Assembly: GCA_029821495.1 (NCBI GenBank)
Contig: JALGTG010000023.1
Coordinates: 1 to 36,327 of the forward strand
Origin: Candidatus Hebobacteria bacterium
Lineage (GTDB): Bacteria; Armatimonadota; Hebobacteria; Hebobacterales; Hebobacteraceae
Length of the DNA: 36,327 nucleotides
Direction of reading: 5' to 3'
Numbering within the stretch: the first letter of the stretch is position 1; the number at the start of each line of letters is the position of its first letter. Below the pieces are notes generated by a model, which saw nothing but the letters and a program-made list of their open reading frames with translations, made no database searches and was not told the origin of the DNA. Of this stretch, positions 16,840-24,062 are shown piece after piece. The position numbers and the translations under genes are program-made.

Positions 16840-16915
16840 GTCCGTCGTCTCCTCTTGCCAATCGAGATTGTTGTATCATCGAGCGTGTTGCAGGACTCCA
16901 ACACGGCTCGGCCCG

Positions 16916-17512
16916 CTACACGCGCTGAAACACCTGGCCATCTCCTACCACCCGATGGAACCAGGGCGTTGACTCCGGAGGCATCTTCTGTGTCTGCTCT
17001 GTAACGAAGAACCCGCCCTCGTCCAGCACGCTGTGAAACATCTTCAGCACGGCCACTACCTGCTCGCGCGTTAGATGGAGAAGCACGTTCTTGCAGAGGA
17101 TAAGGCATAGCCCCTCGCGGATCGGCTGCAGTGAGGTAAGATCGTGGTGTTGGAAGGACACTGCTTGCTTGAGGGGCTCTGCAATCATGTAGTGGTCGGG
17201 CTCCTCTGCCGGCACGAAGTACTTGTCCAGTAGTGCGCGCGGTATTCGCCTCACCTCCTCCTCCCGGTACAGCCCGCGGCTGATGATCGCCCCGAAGCTG
17301 GGGTTAATGTCGGTGGCGTGGATCTGCAGATTCCGAAAGAGGAACTCGCCCATGTTCTCGCGGAAGATGATGGCCAGCGAGTAGGGCTCGGCGCCGGTGG
17401 CGCAGCCTGCATCCCACACACTGAGGTATCTCCGGCTCTTGAGCTCCGGTATGACGTGTTGCTCGATCAAGCGCAGTGTGTACATGTCCCTGAAGAAGTA
17501 GGTAAACGCCAT
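16916..17512 (-). CDS. CheR-type methyltransferase lacking the N-terminal domain
   Basis: This 198-residue protein contains only the catalytic part of CheR. MAFTYFFRDMYTLRLIEQHV corresponds to the T-x-FFRD start of the SAM domain. VWDAGCATGAEPYSLAI is SAM motif I, HATDIN follows, and LCLILCKNVLLHL is the conserved CRNVLIYF segment. The helical N-domain of about 70 residues is absent. The upstream frame meets a TGA with no ATG, GTG or TTG before the ATG at 17512, so this is not a start-site artefact. It lies between cheW and the PAS gene; a full-length CheR is encoded at 9216-10031. It may serve the local receptor, or be a decaying copy; its catalytic motifs look intact. Confidence 0.88.
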   Translation of the reverse strand: MAFTYFFRDMYTLRLIEQHVIPELKSRRYLSVWDAGCATGAEPYSLAIIFRENMGEFLFRNLQIHATDINPSFGAIISRGLYREEEVRRIPRALLDKYFVPAEEPDHYMIAEPLKQAVSFQHHDLTSLQPIREGLCLILCKNVLLHLTREQVVAVLKMFHSVLDEGGFFVTEQTQKMPPESTPWFHRVVGDGQVFQRV

Positions 17513-17587
17513 CCCCGAGCCCCCACAGCACGCCCGCGGTTGCAGAGAGTCGTGTCGCGCGCGTTCGCTGATTCAGTCCAGTCGGTC

Positions 17588-18118
17588 CTATACCGGCGCC
17601 GCCGCCGGCATCTCCGCTGGTACCTCTACCTCCCCCGCACTGATGTCCGCGAGTTCATCGGACTCGCTCTCCGTAAGGATGCTCTCCAGATTGAGGAGTA
17701 TGATCAGCCGCTCGTCCATCTTCGCTACTCCGCGGAGGTAGTGCGAGTCCGCAGTGGTCACCAGCGAAGACGGTGGCTCGATGGCGTCGGTCGGGAGCGA
17801 TGCTGTCTCCGTGACTGCGTCCACGATGATGCCCATCAGTCCCGACTTCGTCTCGGTCACCACGATGCGCGACGCCTTGCTCTCCTCGAATGTCCCCAGC
17901 CCAAACCGCTTCCGCAGGTCTATCACCGGCACGATGCTCCCCCGCAGATTGATCACGCCCTCCACGAACACCGGAGCGCGTGGCACGTGCGTGATCCGCT
18001 GCATCCGTATGATCGTGTTCACCGCGCCGATGTCCACGCCGTACGACTCGCCGGCGAGCTCGAACACGACCAGCTGCTCCTCTTCGACTCCGCTAGTTAC
18101 CTCCTGGGCAATGGCCAT
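17588..18118 (-). CDS. cheW: Chemotaxis coupling protein CheW
   Basis: The protein is a single CheW domain of about 176 residues: EEQLVVFELAGESYGVDIGA, VPRAPVFVEGVINLRGSIVP and VIDLRKRFGLG are the typical blocks. It links the receptor to CheA. Two ATGs are close together, at 18124 and 18118. GAGAGAGG lies only about two bases before the first but about eight before the second, so 18118 is preferred. An acidic, Pro-rich tail of about 25 residues follows the domain. It is the first gene of the chemotaxis operon. Confidence 0.95.
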   Translation of the reverse strand: MAIAQEVTSGVEEEQLVVFELAGESYGVDIGAVNTIIRMQRITHVPRAPVFVEGVINLRGSIVPVIDLRKRFGLGTFEESKASRIVVTETKSGLMGIIVDAVTETASLPTDAIEPPSSLVTTADSHYLRGVAKMDERLIILLNLESILTESESDELADISAGEVEVPAEMPAAAPV

Positions 18119-18415
18119 TGGCATATCCTCTCTCTCTAGGGCTCACGACCCGCGGTCTCACCGCGTGGGTCGCGCGGTTCCCGACACCGCTGGGCCCCGA
18201 AGTCGCTCTCGCTGAGCATCAGTCTTGATGTCGGGCGGAAGCGGCCGAGGCTTTAGCGCTGGGTGGGTTGGGGGCGCATCCGCGGCAGCGTCAACGCGGC
18301 ATCACAGGCCAGGGCATGGCGCCGCCGGGCCGGCGGATGGAGAGATTCGCGCGTGACTGAGCAGGTCACGTCTCGGAGGGCGCCCGCCGCCTCGTATGCT
18401 CTGGGACTGACGGCC
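18119..18415 (-). promoter_or_regulatory. Leader region of the chemotaxis operon
   Basis: The 297 bases between the GH9 stop and cheW should contain the operon promoter. No clear -35/-10 pair is visible. It contains a hairpin near the cheW start (18146-18172) and a weak 6-bp inverted repeat, CGTGAC/GTCACG, at 18352-18370. No credible gene is encoded. Confidence 0.35.
18146..18172 (-). other. Hairpin in the cheW 5' leader
   Basis: CGACCCGCGGT pairs with ACCGCGTGGGTCG around the loop CTC, giving 11 bp with a 2-base bulge. It sits about 28 bases before the cheW start and just upstream of the purine-rich ribosome-binding site, so it could influence translation or mRNA stability. Confidence 0.45.
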
Positions 18416-20833
18416 TCAGCAATCACCCTCCGACAGCGCCCGATGGAGCGCGGTCGCGGCGAGGATGAACCAGGAGCAGTTCGGGACCCACGTCTCGTTT
18501 GTCCACCAATCAGCGTCTGCCCCGCGCCAGCCTGCTTCCTCGCGCGAGGAGCGTATGTCGAGATAGGGGAAGTCCCACGGGTAGGTGGCGCCCGAGTGGG
18601 GGGGCCGGGGAGCGCCCATGGAAACGAAGCCGTTCACCACGCCTCCCGGCTGCTCTCCCGTCCGGTGCTCGTCCGAGAAGGAGAGCCCCGTGTGGTAGAT
18701 GCCGAGCTGCTTGGACCCCACGCCGCATACCATGCTCGTGCACCTGGGGTTTCGGCCGAGCACCCACTGCATCTGCCTTTCTGCGAGCGCCATCAGCTCC
18801 GGCCGGCTGAGCTCGCGGGCGGCTCGACAGGCCGCTACTGAGAGAGAGAGCAGCGCGCAGTTGTAGCCGTGGAACATGTTGACGAAGTTCGCCGGATCGG
18901 GAGCGAACGTCCACTCCATCATCTGGCCGTAGGGGGTGCGTTCGCAGAGCGATGCCGCCAGGTCCATGGCGCAGTCGAGCGCCTGTCTGGCGGCCTCCGC
19001 CTGAGAAGCGTCGGGATACAGCTCGAGGTAGTCAAGCAGCGCGTGCAGGTAGGTGAACGGCGCGGGGATATAGTCGATGCCGCAGGCCTCGTGCGAGATG
19101 GCATAGCCCCTCTTCTGCGGCGCTAGGTCCGAGAGCTTGGCGCGTTTCTCCTTCGCCACTCCCAGCACTTGCTCGCGATAGTCGCTGCATTCTCTCGGGA
19201 AGGGGAAGACGCCCTCGGGTTTCTGCTGAGCGATTATCCGCGAGATCCGCGCTTCGAGGTCATCACGTAGATCGCGCCGCGGCTCGTGGCGAAGCAGGGA
19301 CATGTCTAGGAGAGCGAAGGCTGCATGCCAACGGAGGTGCTCGGCGTCGGGCGGCTCCGCTTCGTGGTGGTTTCGCCAAGTCGTGAAGGCAGTATCCAGG
19401 CAGCGCGTCCCCAGCTCGTCGCCATAGTCTCTGAGGGCGAGCGACAGATCGGCAAGCGAGCTTGCCACAAGGGCCGAGGTGAAGGCCGGACCGTAGGTGG
19501 GTATGTCGCAGATGCGTTCGTGCGGCGGAGGAAGCGCGCGCTCATCCCCGGTGTTGCGGATGTTATCGGTCTCCTGATGAGCGGGGACGTTGACCCACCC
19601 GAAGCGAGACACAACGCCCAACGGGAAGAGGCCGTCCTCGCTCACCGTCTTGAGGAGAAACCGGGCCTCCCAGCAAGCCTCGGCGAGGGGATCGGGGAGG
19701 GCCTCACCCAGCCGGTGGTGTTCGCTCGTCTGGATTCCCTGGAGACGGGCCAACGCCCACAGCGCGAGGTAGGACCAGCAGATGTACTTGTGGTTGTCTC
19801 CCGCGTCGTGCCAGCCTCCCGTAAGGTCGGCCTCCCCCGTGATCGTCCACTCACCGCCGGGCCCGAGCGGGCGATCGCGGCTGTGTCCCAGCAGCGCATC
19901 GTCGAGGTGGCAGGCCTTATGCCAGCCCGGGACCTCCACCCCGCAGCGCTGTGTGTGGTACCAGGTGAGGGTTAGATTGGGCAAGTCAAGGTAGAGGTCG
20001 CTGTCGATCTCGAATGGCGCCGACTCCGTTGTGCGGCCGTCGTCGAAGGTGACGCGCAGCCGGTGGGTTCCCGGCTCCCTCATTTGCGTGAAATCGGCCT
20101 GCCAGCACTCGCGCCCCCAGACGTACTCGCCCCAGCGCCGAAGGCTCCCGGAGAACACAACGCGGTCGCCGGCGAGCACGTCGAATTCCCCCGCGGCGGC
20201 TTCTTCCCGCACTGTGACTATCGCCACCTTGGCGCTGTTCGGATGGTATCCCGCGGAGAGCGCAATCTCGACGGGCACGGCCCCAAGCCCATCGAGGTAC
20301 GGGTAGTCGAACGCAGTCTCCTCATCGCCCGCGGACTCCAGCACCACCTGGACTCGGTTTGCCGTACAGGGGCTTGCCCTGCCGACAGTCACCCGCTTCC
20401 AGTCTTCTGTCCGGATCTCGTCGGACCAGACAGCGCCGACTGCCGTCAGCTCAGCAAACCGCGGCGTATCGGCAGGAGAGTTCCACACCGTTCGGCGACA
20501 ACCGTCCGACTGCTGCGAAGAGGAAAGCGGTCTGCCTTCCCGGACCCACACGAGTCCGATCCGCCCCCGCCCCTTGACGTCACACTCAAGCAGGTAGGGA
20601 CGGTCCGGCTCCACGTGGCGCGGCACACTGACCCAACTGCCGGGGCGCGTGAGCGTGAGGGTGCAGGGAGAGGCCGGGCGCACACCCGGACTGTGGAAGG
20701 CGCAGTGTCTCGGGTCTGGGACCTCGGCCCGCCAGAGGGATGCATCGTCCGGACATAGATTCACAGTGTGACTGCGCAGTCCCGACACGGCAAGGCTCCT
20801 GTTGCCTGACTCTGGAGCGTGTTCTCCCACCAT
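18416..20833 (-). CDS. Glycoside hydrolase family 9 protein with N-terminal Ig-like domain
   Basis: The 805-residue protein carries a GH9 endoglucanase/exo-glucosaminidase-type catalytic domain from about residue 290. Its GGWHDAGDNHKY motif holds Asp343 and Asp346, equivalent to the catalytic DxGD pair, and TNETWVPN near the C-terminus holds the acid Glu780. Residues about 190-280 resemble the cellulase N-terminal Ig-like domain (AGYHPNSAKVAIV, then FDVLAGDRVVFSG). Residues 1-185 are a further beta-rich region that I do not recognise. The frame extends to 20989, but the ATG at 20833 has AGAGG about ten bases upstream. No signal peptide is seen at this start, so the enzyme may be intracellular. 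It is divergent from the ROK/SIS/GH130 genes. GH9 includes cellulases and glucosaminidases; the substrate is undecided. Confidence 0.9.
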   Translation of the reverse strand: MVGEHAPESGNRSLAVSGLRSHTVNLCPDDASLWRAEVPDPRHCAFHSPGVRPASPCTLTLTRPGSWVSVPRHVEPDRPYLLECDVKGRGRIGLVWVREGRPLSSSQQSDGCRRTVWNSPADTPRFAELTAVGAVWSDEIRTEDWKRVTVGRASPCTANRVQVVLESAGDEETAFDYPYLDGLGAVPVEIALSAGYHPNSAKVAIVTVREEAAAGEFDVLAGDRVVFSGSLRRWGEYVWGRECWQADFTQMREPGTHRLRVTFDDGRTTESAPFEIDSDLYLDLPNLTLTWYHTQRCGVEVPGWHKACHLDDALLGHSRDRPLGPGGEWTITGEADLTGGWHDAGDNHKYICWSYLALWALARLQGIQTSEHHRLGEALPDPLAEACWEARFLLKTVSEDGLFPLGVVSRFGWVNVPAHQETDNIRNTGDERALPPPHERICDIPTYGPAFTSALVASSLADLSLALRDYGDELGTRCLDTAFTTWRNHHEAEPPDAEHLRWHAAFALLDMSLLRHEPRRDLRDDLEARISRIIAQQKPEGVFPFPRECSDYREQVLGVAKEKRAKLSDLAPQKRGYAISHEACGIDYIPAPFTYLHALLDYLELYPDASQAEAARQALDCAMDLAASLCERTPYGQMMEWTFAPDPANFVNMFHGYNCALLSLSVAACRAARELSRPELMALAERQMQWVLGRNPRCTSMVCGVGSKQLGIYHTGLSFSDEHRTGEQPGGVVNGFVSMGAPRPPHSGATYPWDFPYLDIRSSREEAGWRGADADWWTNETWVPNCSWFILAATALHRALSEGDC

Positions 20834-21123
20834 GCTCTGTGGTCCTCTCGTGCAGAGAGGCCATGGCGAGGCTGGAGCGCGCCGCCGCCACGGGCAAGCA
20901 GCGGTTGCCCCACAGGTCTTGCCCCAAGACCAGAGGTGGCGAGGGGGCGTCGCAGAATCGCTTAGTCGATTGCCGCGGTTGTCGAGCACAGCGGCCCGAG
21001 CGTAGGCGCTGTCCCGAAGGTGGGGGTAGGAGCGACGGCGTCGGACCCCAGCGGCCTCGGTTGGTGGCAGGAGATGACTGTAGCGAGAGTGACGGCGCCA
21101 ACGGCGCCGTCGGACTGGTGACG
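20834..21123. promoter_or_regulatory. Divergent intergenic region between GH9 and ROK genes
   Basis: These 290 bases must hold promoters for both directions. No recognisable hexamer pair stands out. The notable element is the perfect hairpin at 21091-21111 just before the ROK start. Confidence 0.35.
21091..21111 (+). other. Perfect 9-bp hairpin immediately upstream of the ROK start
   Basis: GACGGCGCC and GGCGCCGTC flank the loop AAC. The hairpin ends 12 bases before the ATG at 21124, where the ribosome-binding site would be, and no purine-rich Shine-Dalgarno sequence is otherwise visible. It could hinder translation or act as an operator palindrome for a sugar-responsive repressor. Confidence 0.5.
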
Positions 21124-22059
21124 ATGGTGCCTCCCCGATTGCTCGCGGGCGTGGATGTCGGCGGGGCCAAGATCGCTGCCGGGCTGGTGGACAGCGAGGG
21201 GAGCGTCGTCGTCTCGCTCCGCACCAGGACCGCGCCTGACGGCGGCGCGGCGGTGGTTCGCCAGATCATAGATCTGCTGCACCAGGTCCTCACCAGGGCG
21301 AGTACTGCCGCGGACAGTGTCGTGGCGGTGGGAGTCGCGGTGCCGGCCGTGGTAGACCGCGGCCGTGGTACGGTCCTGTGGGCGCCGAACATCGCCGGCT
21401 GGCAGACGAGCGTGGAACTGGCCGGCCCTGTGCAGGAGGCGGTGGGGATCCCGGCGAGCCTGCACTACGACGGGCACGCGTGGGTTGCCGGGGAATGGTG
21501 GCGCGGAGCAGCGCGGGGAACGAGCGACGTCGCGCTGATTGCCGTCGGCACGGGTATAGGGGGAGGCCTCATTCTCGGCGGCCGACTGCACCGGGGACAG
21601 GTGGGCGTGGCGGGCGCGGTTGGGTGGTGGGCCACGCAGTGGGAGGGCGGGAGCGCGCACGGGCCGGAGACAGGCGAATGCCTCGAATCGGTCGCCTCGG
21701 GCCCCGCGATTGCCCGTGCGGCAGGCCGGGATGGTGCCGAGGAGGCATTTCGCGCAGCGCGAGAAGGTGATCGGCGGGCTGGCGAGGCAGTGGAACGAGC
21801 GGCCGGCGCGCTCGGGGCAGCGGTGGCGAGTCTCGCAAGTCTTGTTGATCCCGAGCTTGTGGTGCTCGCGGGCGGCGTTATCGTGGGCGGTGCCGATCTA
21901 CTCCTGCCGCGGATCCGCGAGGTCGTAAGCCACAGCGCCCAACCCCAGATAGCGCAGCGGGTGCGGATTGAGACGGCCGAGCTTGGCGAGGATGCCGGAT
22001 GGATGGGGGCGGCGTGGCTCGCCGCCCGGGAACTGGATGAAAAGGAGGAATGCAGCTGA
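21124..22059 (+). CDS. ROK-family sugar kinase or regulator-like protein, zinc motif degenerate
   Basis: The 311-residue protein shows the ROK fold. AGVDVGGAKIAAGLVD is the phosphate-binding start, YDGHAWVAGEWW includes the catalytic-base Asp region, VGTGIGGGLILGGRLHRG is the second phosphate loop, and ETGECLESVASG is the ROK signature region. Two usual features are missing. GVAGAVGWW replaces the GxAGExGH segment that carries a zinc-ligand His, and only one Cys of the CxCGxxGCxE zinc motif remains. ROK proteins phosphorylate glucose, N-acetylglucosamine or N-acetylmannosamine. There is no N-terminal helix-turn-helix, so it is not a ROK repressor. The ATG at 21124 is favoured; GTGs at 21118 and 21127 are possible. 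Its stop overlaps the next start by one base (TGATG). Confidence 0.85.
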   Translation: MVPPRLLAGVDVGGAKIAAGLVDSEGSVVVSLRTRTAPDGGAAVVRQIIDLLHQVLTRASTAADSVVAVGVAVPAVVDRGRGTVLWAPNIAGWQTSVELAGPVQEAVGIPASLHYDGHAWVAGEWWRGAARGTSDVALIAVGTGIGGGLILGGRLHRGQVGVAGAVGWWATQWEGGSAHGPETGECLESVASGPAIARAAGRDGAEEAFRAAREGDRRAGEAVERAAGALGAAVASLASLVDPELVVLAGGVIVGGADLLLPRIREVVSHSAQPQIAQRVRIETAELGEDAGWMGAAWLAARELDEKEECS

Positions 22060-22823
22060 TGTCTGCTGAGCAATGGTTTGAGAAGACAGAGAGGATTCAT
22101 CGGCGGATCCGCGAGACGCAGATGGACAATATCAGTGCGGCAGCGGAGGCAATAGCGAAGTCCATCATGGCGGGACGCATGGTGCACCTCTTCGGCGCCG
22201 GCCACGGCGCGCTGCCCGTCATGGAGTGCTATCCGAGGATTGGCGGATTCGTCGGCTACCATCCGATGACGGAGCATTGTCTCTCCTACTTCACGAATGT
22301 GGTCGGAGACAGCGGCGTCCCGCAGTTTCTGTTCCTGGAGCGGCTGGAGGGTTTCGCCCAAGTCATCCTCCAGAACTACCGCCTCGATCCCAAAGACACC
22401 ATGATGATCTTCTCTCAGTCCGGCATCAACGGGGTGGTGATCGACATGGCTCTGGAGACCAAGAAGCAAGGCCTCACGCTGGTCGCGCTCACCTCTATGG
22501 AACACACGCAAGCAGTGCCGGCTCGCCACTCCAGCGGCAAGCGCCTTTGCGAGCTGGCCGACATCATCGTGGACACCTGCGTGCCGGCTGGGGACGCGAT
22601 GGTCGAGGTCCCAGGCTTGAGAGAGAAAGTGGGGCCGGGCTCCACCTTCGGGTTCGTGACCGCCGTGAACGCCATCAACTGCGAAGTCGCCCGAATCATG
22701 ACAGAGGCAGGACAGCCTCCGCTGGTCAACGTCTCCCACAACTTCCTTCCGCCTGACGAAGCGAAGACGCAGATGGATCGAGTCTGGGATGCCTACGTCG
22801 AGCGAGTGAAGTCGCAGGTCTGA
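22059..22823 (+). CDS. SIS-domain sugar isomerase-like protein
   Basis: The 254-residue protein resembles uncharacterised SIS proteins of the UPF0309 type. It starts with a helical segment, SAAAEAIAKSIMAGRMVHLF. The SIS domain follows with GAGHGALPVMECYPRIGG, then MIFSQSGINGVVIDMALETK, where the SQSG loop would bind a sugar phosphate. Two ATGs are near: 22050 lies one base after AGGAGG, too close, whereas 22059 has about ten bases spacing and overlaps the ROK stop (TGATG). I chose 22059. SIS proteins isomerise or deaminate phosphosugars. Following a kinase and preceding a phosphorylase, it probably works on the phosphorylated sugar made by the kinase. Confidence 0.85.
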   Translation: MSAEQWFEKTERIHRRIRETQMDNISAAAEAIAKSIMAGRMVHLFGAGHGALPVMECYPRIGGFVGYHPMTEHCLSYFTNVVGDSGVPQFLFLERLEGFAQVILQNYRLDPKDTMMIFSQSGINGVVIDMALETKKQGLTLVALTSMEHTQAVPARHSSGKRLCELADIIVDTCVPAGDAMVEVPGLREKVGPGSTFGFVTAVNAINCEVARIMTEAGQPPLVNVSHNFLPPDEAKTQMDRVWDAYVERVKSQV

Positions 22824-22915
22824 CCGGCGGCGGAACAGAGGCCGCATCGGTACGGAGGCCTCGGGTGCGTGGGTGGAGAAGCGGGTGCGCTTGAGACCTC
22901 GGGCGGAGCAGCGGC

Positions 22916-22948
22916 TTGACACACAACCGGCAAAGAGCGGACTATGGT
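22916..22948 (+). promoter_or_regulatory. Possible promoter upstream of the GH130 gene
   Basis: A perfect TTGACA at 22916 is followed after 21 bases by TATGGT at 22943. The hexamers are good for such GC-rich DNA, but the spacing is longer than the usual 16-18 bases. The 159-base gap between the SIS and GH130 genes leaves room for a separate promoter. Confidence 0.3.
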
Positions 22949-22982
22949 GTGACCTAGCCCTAGCGCGAGAAAGGGTGTTTCG

Positions 22983-23990
22983 ATGGCCAAGTCTTCTTCT
23001 GGGTCGTCAACGATCATCGGCGAGTCGCTGGAGAACGTCCCTTGGGAAGAGAGGCCGGAGGGATGCGAATCCGTGGTCTGGCGCTACAGCCGAAACCCTG
23101 TCATCCCCCGCGATCCCTTCCCCACCTCGAACAGCATCTTCAACAGCGCGGTAGTTCCATTCCGAGGCCGCTTCGCAGGCGTGTTTCGCTGCGACGACAC
23201 TCAGCGCAACATGCAGCTCCACGCCGGCCATAGTGAGAACGGGATCGACTGGGAGATAAGCTCGGAACGCATTCACTTCACGAGCGAGTCCGACGATCCA
23301 GAGATCCTCCGCTGGGAGTACGGCTACGATCCGCGCGTCTGCTGGATCGACGACCGCTACTACGTTACGTGGTGTAACAGCTACCACGGCCCCACCATTG
23401 GCATGGCCTGGACCGAGGACTTCGAGACGTTCCACAAGATGGAGAACTCCTTCCTGCCCTATAACCGCAACGGCGTGATGTTCCCGCGCAAGATCAACGG
23501 CAAGTACATGATGCTCAGCCGCCCCAGCGACACCGGCCATACGCCATTCGGCGACATCTTCCTCAGCCAGAGCCCGGACCTGGTCCACTGGGGATGCCAC
23601 CGCTTCGTTATGGGGCCATGTGGCGGATGGCAGGGCACGAAGACAGGAGCGGGCCCCATTCCCATCGAAACGACGGAGGGTTGGCTGCTGATCTACCACG
23701 GGGTGCTGACGAGCTGCAATGGGTTCGTCTATTGCGCCGGCGCGGCGCTGTTGGATCTCGACGAGCCGTGGAAGGTGATGTCGCGGACGGCGCCATACAT
23801 TCTGTCTCCGCGGGAGCTGTACGAGTGCGTCGGCGATGTGCCGAATGTCGTGTTCCCGTGTGCCGCTCTGACCGACGCGCCGACCGGTCGGCTGGCGATA
23901 TACTATGGCTGCGCGGACACAGTCGTCGGGCTGGCCTTCGCCCAGGTCGATGAGCTGATCGACTTCACGAAGTCCAACTCTGTGGTGTGA
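22983..23990 (+). CDS. GH130-type glycoside phosphorylase (beta-mannoside phosphorylase-like)
   Basis: The 335-residue, single-domain protein has the five-bladed propeller pattern of GH130. NPVIPRDPF and [17 protein letters not shown] open the fold, and [10 protein letters not shown] is a blade motif. [19 protein letters not shown] carries Asp116, matching the catalytic Asp of the family's DPR motif. [24 protein letters not shown] and VPNVVFPCA then IYYGCADT complete it. GH130 enzymes cleave beta-1,4-mannosyl linkages with phosphate, or hydrolyse beta-1,2-mannosides, and most are cytoplasmic. No signal peptide is seen. The ATG at 22983 has AAAGGG upstream. With the kinase and SIS protein it could convert a mannosyl disaccharide to mannose-1-phosphate plus a phosphorylated sugar. 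Confidence 0.88.
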   Translation: MAKSSSGSSTIIGESLENVPWEERPEGCESVVWRYSRNPVIPRDPFPTSNSIFNSAVVPFRGRFAGVFRCDDTQRNMQLHAGHSENGIDWEISSERIHFTSESDDPEILRWEYGYDPRVCWIDDRYYVTWCNSYHGPTIGMAWTEDFETFHKMENSFLPYNRNGVMFPRKINGKYMMLSRPSDTGHTPFGDIFLSQSPDLVHWGCHRFVMGPCGGWQGTKTGAGPIPIETTEGWLLIYHGVLTSCNGFVYCAGAALLDLDEPWKVMSRTAPYILSPRELYECVGDVPNVVFPCAALTDAPTGRLAIYYGCADTVVGLAFAQVDELIDFTKSNSVV

Positions 23991-23995
23991 GCGCG

Positions 23996-24038
23996 AGCAC
24001 GGCGTGACCACGCGGCGCCGGAGGGACAGCGCCGTGCT
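23996..24038 (+). terminator. Possible terminator stem after the GH130 gene
   Basis: AGCACGGCG at 23996 pairs with CGCCGTGCT at 24030 across a 25-base spacer, starting six bases after the GH130 stop. Only TTGG follows, so a factor-independent terminator is uncertain. Confidence 0.35.
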
Positions 24039-24062
24039 TGGGGGGAAGCGAGTCTGAGACAG

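Noticed and set aside
21465-22922. 485-codon minus-strand frame opposite the ROK and SIS genes
   Set aside because: No domain is recognisable, and both plus-strand genes have clear family motifs.
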